A DNA stretch of 64,000 nt from CAZDDB01 sp963843285 (GTDB taxonomy: Bacteria > Acidobacteriota > HRBIN11 > JAKEFK01), in assembly GCA_963843285.1 (NCBI GenBank), contig CAWJJO010000003.1, positions 46,974 through 110,973 of the forward strand, in the 5' to 3' direction. This document shows, piece after piece, positions 35,091-43,426 of the stretch. The notes under the pieces were generated by a model. It made no database searches, was not told the origin of the DNA, and saw only the letters and a program-made list of their open reading frames with translations. How positions within the stretch are numbered: position 1 is the stretch's first letter; every line of letters begins with the position of its first letter. The translations under genes were made by a program, and so were the position numbers.

Positions 35091-36527
35091 TCATTTCTTT
35101 GCTATGGCGTAGAGGTTTTCGCGCGTGGAAACGTAGAGAACGCCATTCTTCGCCGTAGGTGTCGTATACACAGAAGCGCCCATGTTGATTTCACCAATCA
35201 ACTGTTTTTCCTTTCCTGTTTTCAAAATTGCCACATCGCCATCTTCATCGCCCAGATAGATCTTTCCGTCAGCGACAAACGGTGAACCCCAGATCGCGGC
35301 AAAGACTTCGTGTTTCCAGTAGAGCTTTCCTGTTTCCGCATCGAAACAATAGAGAAATCCGCTCAGGTCGGCCGCGTAGAGCAGTCCATCCTGGATCGCT
35401 ACGGTAGACATCGTGCGGTGGAAGTTCTCATCCCCCACATGCCAGATTTTTCCGGATTCTGTGATGTCTCCTTCCTTGGTGGCATCGATTGCATAAAGAT
35501 GGCCGATCCCTTCCCCGTGTTCGGGATCCTCTCCCACGCCAATATAGACTCTGTTGTTATAAACCACAGGTGTTGCAATGATGTTATTGCGTGTGGCCGC
35601 ACCGCCGATATCCCATACCGCATCTTTTGGATTGCAATCGAACTTCCACAACTGCTTTCCAGTTTCCGGTTCAAATGCGTAGAGCCATCCGTTCCCTCCT
35701 GGAAAGATAACCTGAGGTTTTCCGTTGACGATTCCATAACTCGGATTGGACCACTGTCCGTGCAGAATATGTTCTTGCGGAGAAGAATCCTCCCACACGA
35801 CTTTCCCGGTCGTTTTGTTGACAGCAATAAAACTTGGAGCCTGGGGAGAGGGAATGTTTCTGTGACCTTCATCGACTCCATTTCCAGTAACCAAAAATAT
35901 CAGATCTCCCCCAACCAGCGGAGAGCTTGCCGCAAGATTGTGCGGAAACACATCGAGCTCATTGATCATGTCTAATTTCCAGATCACATCTGCGTCCGTA
36001 TCGCCGTGATCCTTTTCATCCGTCACTGGACCGTCGTTTTCCTTGTCCATGAAACCTTCGGTATCCAGACAAACGAGCTCCGCACGATTGGACACGTAAT
36101 ACATCCGGTCCCCTTCGATGAATGGTGTGGAGCAAACACCCTGGTACGGCCAATCATTTACTCGTCCTTGGGGAAGTTTTTCGTGAGTTTCCTGCCAGAG
36201 GAATTTACCTGTGGCGGCATCAAAGGCCATCATCACTCCACGATCTCCCTTTTCATTCGGATTTCGAAGGCCTTCGTTGTTTGTGCCCATAAAAACTTTA
36301 CCGCCGGCGACAACGGGCCCGGCGTAGCTTTGTGATCCGAGCTTTGCTCCCCACTTGATGTTGATGCCTTTCAGCACGTCCCAGTTGTCGGGAAGACCGG
36401 TTTCGCTCGAAACCATGTTGCGGGACAGGGATTGTCCGAACATTCCTGTTTCTACCGTTGGAGAATCCGCTGCGAATGAGAAGAGTGCAAACGTGAGAAG
36501 TAAGATCGAAATTGTGTGTCGTTTCAT
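35091..36527 (-). CDS. Secreted PQQ-like beta-propeller protein 4
   Basis: 478 residues. Signal peptide MKRHTISILLLTFALFSFA; N-terminal MFGQSLSRNMVSSETGLPDNWD instead of the DWPQYRG opening. Propeller blades carry DAATGKFLW, NKTTGKVVW, EPETGKQLW and DAETGKLYW. An acidic stretch (FMDKENDGPVTDEKDHGDTDAD) near 160-182 could bind calcium. It overlaps propeller gene 5 by 4 nt and precedes the ligase gene by 3 nt, tying secreted propellers to the intracellular ligase/reductase genes in one transcript. Confidence 0.87.
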   Translation of the reverse strand: MKRHTISILLLTFALFSFAADSPTVETGMFGQSLSRNMVSSETGLPDNWDVLKGINIKWGAKLGSQSYAGPVVAGGKVFMGTNNEGLRNPNEKGDRGVMMAFDAATGKFLWQETHEKLPQGRVNDWPYQGVCSTPFIEGDRMYYVSNRAELVCLDTEGFMDKENDGPVTDEKDHGDTDADVIWKLDMINELDVFPHNLAASSPLVGGDLIFLVTGNGVDEGHRNIPSPQAPSFIAVNKTTGKVVWEDSSPQEHILHGQWSNPSYGIVNGKPQVIFPGGNGWLYAFEPETGKQLWKFDCNPKDAVWDIGGAATRNNIIATPVVYNNRVYIGVGEDPEHGEGIGHLYAIDATKEGDITESGKIWHVGDENFHRTMSTVAIQDGLLYAADLSGFLYCFDAETGKLYWKHEVFAAIWGSPFVADGKIYLGDEDGDVAILKTGKEKQLIGEINMGASVYTTPTAKNGVLYVSTRENLYAIAKK

Positions 36528-38710
36528 GATTCGCTCTTTGTTACCTTGAAGTTGTCATAGTAGATTTCGGTTACCGAGTTGCCGTAAAAGCCCGGGCTTC
36601 CTTCCTTGATGCCGATCGGATCTTCTACGGTAATCGTCCACGTTTCAGGTTCGGAATCCGTCTTGGGCCAGACCTTTCCTTTCACGATCGCTTGATCGCC
36701 TTCGAAATCAATTTTCAATTTCAGCGTGTACCAGACGTCCGGCTGCCACGGGAAATCGATTGTCTTTTCCACGCGCATCACGGAAGCCCAGGACCGGATT
36801 TGCAGGCGTTGATGATTGCCCATCAGATCCATCGTGTAGCCGTTTGCAATCAGACCGGCATCGGGCATCCGGCGTTTTTCTTTTGTGCCCATGACGTCAG
36901 CTTGAATTGTGCAGTGGCTCAAATTTGACGGACCCATAAAGACATCAGCCGTCTGCAGTCCGGATTCCACCGGTGGTTTTGCAAGTACCTTGTTTCCGTC
37001 TTTGATTTTTACCGGAAATTTGCGACCGGCGCCAACCCAGTAAACAGGACTCTTGCCTTCTTCGAATGATTCGAAATCCTGATTCCAGGGGGGCTCCGGA
37101 ATGATTCTTACTCTGGCGGTTGTTTTGATCTCTCCTACCTGTCCCGTGATCACTCCAGCCTGCGGGCCGTCGCCTTCCGGTTTGAAGACTCCATTTGCAT
37201 CGATGGTCCCTTTCAATCCCGCCATCGTCCAGGTCGCAGGTACTTCGGATTGAAATTGTCCAGAAGCATCGAATGACTTTACATGATAAATCACCGAATC
37301 ACCCGGCTTGATCAATACTTCGGCTGGGATTGCGACGATCGATGCGGGCGCTTTGTCCATTGATAATGAAGCAGGAAGGGTTTTCGCTGAATTGGTTACT
37401 TTGAATTTTGCTTTTTTGTTTCCGAGACAGTAGACGCCTTCTTCGGTGGTGAAGTAAACACGACCATACGCGATCGCAGGTGAGCCGTAGATTTCTGCGT
37501 AGCGGCCATCGGGAATGTTGATCTTCTCTGTGTCCAGGACTTTTACACCTTCGCGGGAAGGCTGCAAGATGTGGAAGTTTCCATTCACTTCAGCCACATA
37601 CAATTTGCCATCCGCCCAAACGGGGGAGCCTTTTCCGACAGTGCCAAGATGATGCTGCCAGAGAATTTGACCAGTTGATGCATCGAACGCAAACAGGACC
37701 GCGGAATTATCGACAGCATACAAGATTCCATCGTGCAACACGGGCGAGGAAAAGCCGACTCCGATTTTGTCCGCGCGCCAGATCTCGCCGGTTTTTGTAA
37801 TATCTCCCGTGCCGGCGCCGTTGATGCATACCACGCGCCCTTGCGAAGCATCATCCATATTTTCTTCGCTGTGTGTTGCATATACCTTTGTTCCATCGAC
37901 CACGACTGAAGTGTTAATCCCGCGCTTGCTTAATTGGAAACTCCAGATTTTTTCGCCGGTACGAATCTTCAATGCGTAGATCCCGCCATCGGCATTTCCG
38001 CCAATCAGCATACGAATTCCGTTGATGGTCGTCACAACCGGTGTAGGTTGCACATTCAAATCAAATGGCGCCCCGCCCGGTGTGGAGACCCAGAGGACCT
38101 CCCCTGTTTTCTTATCAAATGAGAAGAAGCGATGTCTTGGCGCTGCCTGCTCACCCCAGCCGGAATTGATAAAGCCGAGAATTACCTGGTTCTCATCAAC
38201 AACAGGGGTGTCCGTACGCCCACCAAAACCGGAAATGTGTCCGAACTCCTCAGCCAGGGAGTGCTGCCAAACGGTCTTGCCGTCGCGATCCAGGCAGAGA
38301 AATAATCCGCCAACACCATGTGCGTAGATGTTTCCGGTTTCCGTGTCCGCAGCAAGACTGGCCCATCCCACACGATTGAACGGGACAGTTGTGTGGTAGA
38401 CGTTGAACTTGCGTTCCCAGATCAATTTGCCGTTTCCTGCATCAAAGCAGGCGATGTGCTCTTGTCTGGTAATTCCTTCACCGGTTCGTCCGATCACGTA
38501 TACACGCCCGTTCAGTACAACCGGCGTGGATCGCCCTATGAATCCCGCCTTCCAGACGAGGTTTTCGCCTTGAACTGACCATTGAGATACAAGTCCGGTC
38601 TCGGGCGATACGCCGTCGTGATTAGGTCCGCGCCACGCCGGCCAGTCGCCTGAAAAGCCGAGGGATGCAGTGAAAAACAGTATACAAATGCAGATGAAAA
38701 GCCGTCTCAT
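36524..38710 (-). CDS. Secreted PQQ-like beta-propeller protein 5 with extra C-terminal domains
   Basis: 728 residues from the ATG at 38710, chosen for AGGAG 5 nt upstream. Signal peptide MRRLFICICILFFTASLGFSG, DWPAWRGPNHDGVSPETGL, then propeller repeats (DAGNGKLIW, DKKTGEVLW, DASTGQILW) to about 435. After that come an Ig/Big-like segment (PAEVLIKPGDSVIYHVKSFDASGQ..., about 465-540) and a C-terminal concanavalin/laminin-G-like region (NQDFESFEEGKSPVYWVGAG... to VTEIYYDNFKVTK, about 545-725), suggesting binding to a surface or polysaccharide. First gene of the seven-gene operon; its promoter has BlaI-type operators. Confidence 0.88.
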   Translation of the reverse strand: MRRLFICICILFFTASLGFSGDWPAWRGPNHDGVSPETGLVSQWSVQGENLVWKAGFIGRSTPVVLNGRVYVIGRTGEGITRQEHIACFDAGNGKLIWERKFNVYHTTVPFNRVGWASLAADTETGNIYAHGVGGLFLCLDRDGKTVWQHSLAEEFGHISGFGGRTDTPVVDENQVILGFINSGWGEQAAPRHRFFSFDKKTGEVLWVSTPGGAPFDLNVQPTPVVTTINGIRMLIGGNADGGIYALKIRTGEKIWSFQLSKRGINTSVVVDGTKVYATHSEENMDDASQGRVVCINGAGTGDITKTGEIWRADKIGVGFSSPVLHDGILYAVDNSAVLFAFDASTGQILWQHHLGTVGKGSPVWADGKLYVAEVNGNFHILQPSREGVKVLDTEKINIPDGRYAEIYGSPAIAYGRVYFTTEEGVYCLGNKKAKFKVTNSAKTLPASLSMDKAPASIVAIPAEVLIKPGDSVIYHVKSFDASGQFQSEVPATWTMAGLKGTIDANGVFKPEGDGPQAGVITGQVGEIKTTARVRIIPEPPWNQDFESFEEGKSPVYWVGAGRKFPVKIKDGNKVLAKPPVESGLQTADVFMGPSNLSHCTIQADVMGTKEKRRMPDAGLIANGYTMDLMGNHQRLQIRSWASVMRVEKTIDFPWQPDVWYTLKLKIDFEGDQAIVKGKVWPKTDSEPETWTITVEDPIGIKEGSPGFYGNSVTEIYYDNFKVTKSES

Positions 38711-38727
38711 TTTCACTCCTGTCTGTC

Positions 38728-38774
38728 TACTACAAGTGTAGGTAATGATACTACATTACGTTTTGATGGGTCAA
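38728..38774 (-). promoter_or_regulatory. BlaI-type operator pair and promoter of the PQQ/ligase operon
   Basis: Dyad CTACAAGTGTAG (38730-38741), within TACTACAAGTGTAGGTA, and a half site TACTACA (38749-38755) are spaced 21 bp apart. On the minus strand -35 TTGACC (38769-38774) and -10 TATCAT (38745-38750) are separated by 18 bp. The half site overlaps the upstream edge of the -10 box and the dyad covers the start of transcription. Confidence 0.75.
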
Positions 38775-38821
38775 TGAGTTCCAATTAAGAACATTTGCAA
38801 CCACATGAATTATAATTTCGT

Positions 38822-39544
38822 ATGCGTGCAATTGCACCCCGGCCCTTGTATCTCGGGAAATCGCTTCTTTTTTTCGGCATTCCTGCCATTCTCATGGCTC
38901 TCCTGTTTTGGAAAGCGATTCCTATTCTGGATTGGCTTGGTTGGCCTTTGTTTTATGTTTGTCTGGCCGGTTTCGGGTTTGCATCCGTCGCGTTGCTTCG
39001 GGCATCGCACTTCTTTTTTCGCCGGGAAGGGAACGCATTCCGGTGGTCCAGCTTTCGTGAAAGGTTTTGGTTGAATCCTTTGGATGCGAGGACGTTGGGC
39101 TGGACGCTGCTCCTCGCGTTGCTTCTGTTCTTGTCCAACCGGCTTTTGGGCTGGACTGCCGAATGGGTCTATCCCTTCGTGGAGCCCCCCAAGTTTTGGA
39201 TGAGAGTCCACGAAGCGGTACCGGGTTACTTTTTGGAGATCCCAACTCACGGAAACTGGTGGGTCTTTGGAGGATATTTCTGTCTTCTGATGTTGCAGAT
39301 TCTCAGCGAAGAATTGTGGTTTCGCGGATATTTGCTTCCCCGGCAGGAACTCGCGTACGGGCACTTCGCATGGTTGATTCACGCGCCGCTCTGGTTGCTT
39401 TTTCGAGCTGTCCAGCCGTGGCAGCTAATTCAAGATGTCCCTGGTTCGCTTCTTCTGCCTTATATCTCTCATCGGCTCCGGAACACCTGGCCGGGTATTG
39501 TATCAAGAACGCTAATCAGCCTGGTTCCTCTGGTTCATATTTAA
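38822..39544 (+). CDS. CPBP (CAAX/Abi) family intramembrane metalloprotease
   Basis: 240 residues, about six membrane helices. Motif 1 EELWFR (E163, E164, R168 in LSEELWFRGYLLPRQ); a His follows in AWLIHAPLW in the place of motif 2 (FxxxH), and weaker motif 3 candidates follow. Such proteins cleave membrane-bound peptides or act in processing; the target is unknown. It lies divergent from PQQ-like gene 5, about 110 bp away. Its 3' end overlaps mscL (opposite strand) by 4 bp. Confidence 0.82.
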   Translation: MRAIAPRPLYLGKSLLFFGIPAILMALLFWKAIPILDWLGWPLFYVCLAGFGFASVALLRASHFFFRREGNAFRWSSFRERFWLNPLDARTLGWTLLLALLLFLSNRLLGWTAEWVYPFVEPPKFWMRVHEAVPGYFLEIPTHGNWWVFGGYFCLLMLQILSEELWFRGYLLPRQELAYGHFAWLIHAPLWLLFRAVQPWQLIQDVPGSLLLPYISHRLRNTWPGIVSRTLISLVPLVHI

Positions 39545-39975
39545 GCAGCTTTGAGCTCGGAAGTGCAATGCGGGCAGCGCGTCGCCTTCAATGAAATTGC
39601 CGAAGCACAGAATGGACAATCCTTTGTTGCCGGTGGTGCTTCCGCAGGCTTCCTCAGCTTGTTCACTTGCTTCACCATGAGAAAGATCACAAATGCCAGA
39701 ATTGTAAAATCAACAACTGCTTGAAGGAAGTTTCCGTAATTCAGTGTAGCCGCGCCGGCATCCTTTGCTTCTTTCAGGGTCGCGTAAGAAGTACCTGATA
39801 AATTGATGAACAGATTACTGAAGTCCACTTTGCCCAGAAGCAACCCGATCACAGGCATGATCATATCGTTCACCATCGATCCCACAATCTTTCCGAACGC
39901 GCCCCCAATGATTACGCCTACCGCCAGATCCATGACGTTCCCACGCATTGCAAATTCTTTGAATTCTTTGAACAT
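39541..39975 (-). CDS. mscL: Large-conductance mechanosensitive channel MscL with zinc-ribbon tail
   Basis: 144 residues. The N-terminus FKEFAMRGNVMDLAVGVIIGGAFGKIV is the MscL pore helix; the second helix is VDFTILAFVIFLMVKQVNKL. It opens under membrane tension as an emergency release valve. After the usual end there is a four-cysteine ribbon, C120-x2-C123 ... C134-x2-C137, replacing the plain charged tail. AAGGAGG stands 6 nt before the ATG. Confidence 0.95.
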   Translation of the reverse strand: MFKEFKEFAMRGNVMDLAVGVIIGGAFGKIVGSMVNDMIMPVIGLLLGKVDFSNLFINLSGTSYATLKEAKDAGAATLNYGNFLQAVVDFTILAFVIFLMVKQVNKLRKPAEAPPATKDCPFCASAISLKATRCPHCTSELKAA

Positions 39976-39990
39976 GTTTGACCTCCTTGG

Positions 39991-40028
39991 TTATCCACTT
40001 TTTGCGGGCACGGAGGCCCGCAGACTCC
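39991..40028. repeat. Half copy of B-family repeat (B5)
   Basis: ATCCACTT linker plus one hairpin GCGGGCACGGAGGCCCGC, located 16 nt upstream of mscL. It matches the copy at 52951-52988 end to end. Confidence 0.8.
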
Positions 40029-40109
40029 GGGGCGATCCCTGCAAGGACTCAATCAACAAAAAGGCTATCATACAGTCTGAACGATTTCATTCGTAACTTA
40101 GGAGTCGAT

Positions 40110-40436
40110 ATGAGTTTCATTTATCTTATCCTGGCCATACTTGCAGAGGTTTCAGGTACTACCTGCATGAAGCTTTCCCATGGTTTTACGAGGCTCGTTC
40201 CCTCCGTGCTTCTTTTTGTGTTTTACGGAATCAGTTTTACCCTGATGACGCTTGCGCTAAAAAAGCTGGAAGTGAGCGTCGTGTATGCGATCTGGTCGGG
40301 CGTGGGAACAGCAATTATCGCTGCGATTGGATTTATCGTTTTCAAAGAAGAGATTACGACGTTGAAGCTGATATCGATCGTCTTGATCATCCTGGGCGTG
40401 CTTGGCTTGAATCTCGGAACTGTCGCGGAACGCTGA
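40110..40436 (+). CDS. Small multidrug resistance (SMR) family transporter, EmrE-like
   Basis: 108 residues from the ATG at 40110, with AGGAG 5 nt upstream. Four helices; the proton/drug-coupling Glu is in LAILAEVSGTTCMKLS (position 13) and the EmrE-type YAIWSGVGT is near 60. It exports cationic compounds in exchange for protons. EmrE/Qac-type residues are favoured over guanidine exporters, and no guanidine riboswitch structure was visible upstream. The longer upstream reading frame is translated repeat. Confidence 0.9.
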   Translation: MSFIYLILAILAEVSGTTCMKLSHGFTRLVPSVLLFVFYGISFTLMTLALKKLEVSVVYAIWSGVGTAIIAAIGFIVFKEEITTLKLISIVLIILGVLGLNLGTVAER

Positions 40437-40438
40437 TG

Positions 40439-40490
40439 CGCAGGCGGGACGCCTGCGACCCATAATGCAGGCGAGACGCCTGCGCTCCAT
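40439..40490. repeat. Palindromic repeat, GCAGGCGxxxCGCCTGC type (C2)
   Basis: Second copy of C1, nearly identical, including the CCCATAATG joint. It lies between the convergent SMR and methyltransferase genes, 2 nt after the SMR stop codon, where it could also serve as a two-way terminator hairpin. Confidence 0.85.
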
Positions 40491-40501
40491 TAGGGTGCGT
40501 G

Positions 40502-41851
40502 TTAGCGCATCAAGTACAGGGTTCGTTGAGATCCTGTTATGGGAGCGGCCTTTTCAATTACGAAATGCTTTTTGAATTCGGATTCAAAATGTTCTTGATT
40601 GTAATTCGGGAAAATGTCTTCACGCGTTGAAAGCAGGCGCCGCACCTGAGAATCTTCCTTCGGCACAAATTCGATAATCAGCGATTTGCAAAGCTTACGG
40701 AAAAAAGCAGCAAGCCTTGCCATCGGGACATTATTCGAAATGGCGAGATGATGGATCAACGCGAGGGCCAAAACGGTTTCGGCAGGCGCGCGTTCGAAGA
40801 GCGACATTCTTTCCATGTTTTCGAAACCGGCGCCGGGGCTGGGATTTGTCAAATCCAGAAGGAGAGGCAAGAGATTTGTTTCCTTTCTCTGAACCATTTC
40901 CCTGTAATTTTTCTCCACGGCGGCCGGATCCAGATCAAACGCGACTGTGTACGCTCCAGCCGTGGATGCGAGTCTGCTGAATACGCCGGTGTTTGCTCCC
41001 AGATCCCAAACGATTTGGGGCTTCAAAGTCTCGAGAAATCCCGCGACCAGCTGTTTCTTTTGATCTAGAGCTTCCGAAGAATAGTTTGTATCTTCGTAGT
41101 AATCACCCCATTCGGTTCCTTCAGGATTCCATTTCAGTTTCCGAATCGAAGACTGCAGCGAATCCAGGAAACCAATCAGGGAAAGACGACCCACCTTAGT
41201 CTTCTTCGGCTGTTTGTCGGAATAGTGTTTCTGACTCTTTGCATGCAAATGAATGTGTGCAGCGAGTGAGAGTTTCCACTTTGTGCGGCGCGGAAGTAGG
41301 GAGCTTGCCAGGTCCAGCGGGATGCCATCGATATAGATGCGCAGCAACTGGTTCAGTCTGACATCCTGATACGCTTGAAGCGCCAGCGGCGCCAGAAAAT
41401 GCTGGCAGAACTGGCGATACGCAATCCACGGTTCGCCTTCTCTGTATTGAGTGAAAGAGAGCGTGTCGATCAAAACCGGTTTGCCGCGCAGAAATTGAAT
41501 GTTGTAAGCGCTGGCGTCTTTCAGCACCATCTGGTGGTCCAGCGCGATTTGCTGGATCTTCAGCGTGGTCAGCGCTGCATCTTTCAGTTGACTGAAGCAC
41601 CACTCGTACGGGTATGAGATGAAAGGAATCATCTCAGGCCGGATCGTCTTATATGCGCCATCCACCAGGTCCGTTTCGACTTCGGCGTGGGGAACCATCA
41701 GACCTGATCCGGTGAGTTTGCCGTACAATCCGGAAATCATCAGATAATCGTAGTCGGACCGGTAACCGGTCTGAATGCGGCGGAAAATCTGACCATCTTG
41801 AAGGAACACAAAACCGCTCGGATCTCGGAAAGATGCTGGATGTATATTCAT
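40502..41851 (-). CDS. SAM-dependent methyltransferase with kinase-like N-terminal domain
   Basis: 449 residues from the ATG at 41851 (MNIHPASFRDPSGFVF). The N-terminal half has VLKDASAYNIQFLRGKPVLIDTLSF: D112...N117 and D129 resemble the catalytic and metal-binding loops of aminoglycoside/lipopolysaccharide kinase folds. The C-terminal half is a class I methyltransferase with VWDLGANTGVFSR near 305-317 and an acidic FDLDPAAV strand near 332. The double layout is a recognised but uncharacterised family. The substrate is unknown. It lies alone between repeats B4 and C2. Confidence 0.75.
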   Translation of the reverse strand: MNIHPASFRDPSGFVFLQDGQIFRRIQTGYRSDYDYLMISGLYGKLTGSGLMVPHAEVETDLVDGAYKTIRPEMIPFISYPYEWCFSQLKDAALTTLKIQQIALDHQMVLKDASAYNIQFLRGKPVLIDTLSFTQYREGEPWIAYRQFCQHFLAPLALQAYQDVRLNQLLRIYIDGIPLDLASSLLPRRTKWKLSLAAHIHLHAKSQKHYSDKQPKKTKVGRLSLIGFLDSLQSSIRKLKWNPEGTEWGDYYEDTNYSSEALDQKKQLVAGFLETLKPQIVWDLGANTGVFSRLASTAGAYTVAFDLDPAAVEKNYREMVQRKETNLLPLLLDLTNPSPGAGFENMERMSLFERAPAETVLALALIHHLAISNNVPMARLAAFFRKLCKSLIIEFVPKEDSQVRRLLSTREDIFPNYNQEHFESEFKKHFVIEKAAPITGSQRTLYLMR

Positions 41852-41876
41852 GAGTTCTTCATTGTACCAAACCGGT

Positions 41877-41948
41877 AGGAGTCGCGGGCCTCCGTGCCCG
41901 CGACAAGTGGATGATTTCCCAACTCGGGCAGGGAAGCCCGCCTGCTCC
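41877..41948. repeat. Palindromic repeat, GCGGGC-CCCGC type (B4)
   Basis: Fourth complete B copy: AGGAGTCGCGGGCCTCCGTG..., linker ACAAGTGGATGATTT, and a right hairpin ending CTGCTCC. It lies between the NicO-like gene and the methyltransferase gene. Confidence 0.85.
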
Positions 41949-41959
41949 ATTTACGAAGG

Positions 41960-43426
41960 TTAGGCAAGTGAACGAATTGCGATGATGAAACCAAGCACCG
42001 AAATTACCAAAGAGGAAGCCATCGGAAGCTGCTGGACCAACCGGCCTCCAATCGAAAATCGTTGGGACATCCGTGAACAGAAAACGAACATCAGACCGGC
42101 CCCGGTAAGAACAATCGCCAATCCCAGACTGAATGCAACGATCAACAACAATCCAAACGCAATGCGATGCAGGGAAATTGCGCTCAATAGCACCACCAGA
42201 GCGGACGGACACGGAATCGCTCCGCCGCTGATCCCTACAGTAAGCAAACTTCTCCAGGTGAGGTTTCCCGTATTCTGATCTACCGGCAAATGTGAATGAT
42301 CCTGATGATGATCGTGATCATGTTCATGGTGATCGTGACTATGGTGATGGTGATCGTGATCGTGCTGACGTGCGCTACGATTGTGATGTTTTCTGGAACG
42401 CAGCCAGCTTTTGCGAAGAAGAGTTGCGCCGATCCAGGTAATCGACAATCCGGAAACAAACCCCACCCACGGATAGAGTTGTTCCGGCAAGACATATTTT
42501 GATCCGAACAGTGTAATCAGTCCCAGCGCAAACACTCCCACTGTGTGAGTAAACGTCACCACCGTGCCGAGAAAGATTGCATGCTTGGCGGTTCCTCTCG
42601 AACCTATGAGGTAACCCGCAACAATCGCTTTTCCGTGTCCCGGAGACAATGCGTGAAACGCGCCCAGCACAAACGCAATGAGCAACGAAAACAGGATCAC
42701 TTCGCGCGAGAGTTCTTTCGCATGGATCAGCTGAGTGAATCGATCTTCACGTCTAAGTGGAGAGGGACCGAGAAGCGTGCTCGTCTCGCTTTGGTTCGTG
42801 TCCCCCTCCGCTGAAAAACTTACGCTTGAGAACGTAAAGTCAACTTTAGTCTCACCAGGAGGGCTTTTTGCAGGATTCAGTGGATACTCGGTAAGTTGTT
42901 TGCTTCTATCTGTAAATGAATTTGGCTGCAAATTGAGCCCGGAGAGCCCCGGACTTCGTTTTACGACAAGTTCCTTCCATCCGATTCGTTTCGGGAAGTT
43001 CTGATCGGCGTATTTGATGGAGTTTGTCTCCTGGAGAGAATTCCACTTTGCGAATATCTCGGATTGAATTACGAATGTGGGTAATCCGCCGGCGCCAGGA
43101 ACCACTTTCAGCCTGCTACTCGTCGGTGTCAGATCCAACCTCTTTTCGTTTACAACGACGATCAGATTTTCCAGGAACTCTTTTGAAATTCTTAACGCAA
43201 AGAGATCGGCTTCCTCGGCGCTGACCGCACCGTCCGCATTCGCATCTGCGCGTTGCATTTCCTGGAAGGTTGGAATCTCGGCCATATCAATGATGTATTC
43301 CAGGTGAACGCCATCGTTCTGAAGAGAAATCGCAGAGTAGTGGTTGATTGAAAAATTTCCCATCGGATGAGCCGTCAACGGCGCTGCCGCGAGGGACAAA
43401 AGAAGAACGATCCATCCGGGTTTCAT
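41960..43426 (-). CDS. NicO/RcnA-like nickel-cobalt transport family protein with periplasmic domain
   Basis: 488 residues. Signal peptide or first helix MKPGWIVLLLSLAAAPLTAHP; a periplasmic domain to about 230 with an EF-hand loop DANADGAVSAEE at 61-72; then about six helices beginning LLIAFVLGAFHALSPGHGKAIVAGYLIGSRG. HALSPGHGK is the metal-site motif of NicO/RcnA proteins. A cytoplasmic loop of about 30 residues is packed with His and Asp (HDHDHHHHSHDHH). It is predicted to export Ni/Co or other divalent metal. The start overlaps the TPR gene stop by 1 nt (TGATG). Confidence 0.85.
   Translation of the reverse strand: MKPGWIVLLLSLAAAPLTAHPMGNFSINHYSAISLQNDGVHLEYIIDMAEIPTFQEMQRADANADGAVSAEEADLFALRISKEFLENLIVVVNEKRLDLTPTSSRLKVVPGAGGLPTFVIQSEIFAKWNSLQETNSIKYADQNFPKRIGWKELVVKRSPGLSGLNLQPNSFTDRSKQLTEYPLNPAKSPPGETKVDFTFSSVSFSAEGDTNQSETSTLLGPSPLRREDRFTQLIHAKELSREVILFSLLIAFVLGAFHALSPGHGKAIVAGYLIGSRGTAKHAIFLGTVVTFTHTVGVFALGLITLFGSKYVLPEQLYPWVGFVSGLSITWIGATLLRKSWLRSRKHHNRSARQHDHDHHHHSHDHHEHDHDHHQDHSHLPVDQNTGNLTWRSLLTVGISGGAIPCPSALVVLLSAISLHRIAFGLLLIVAFSLGLAIVLTGAGLMFVFCSRMSQRFSIGGRLVQQLPMASSLVISVLGFIIAIRSLA

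Noticed and set aside
21004..38710. PQQ-dependent alcohol dehydrogenases
   Set aside because: The propellers show the tryptophan-docking repeat but I cannot identify the disulfide ring, calcium ligands and catalytic Asp of true quinoprotein dehydrogenases.
39976..40109. Guanidine riboswitch before the SMR gene
   Set aside because: No ACGR hairpin pair or ykkC-like fold is visible, and the transporter sequence is EmrE/Qac-like.
42290..42375. GATCGTGATCATG-rich tandem DNA as a repeat element
   Set aside because: This is the codon pattern of the His/Asp-rich loop of the NicO-like protein.
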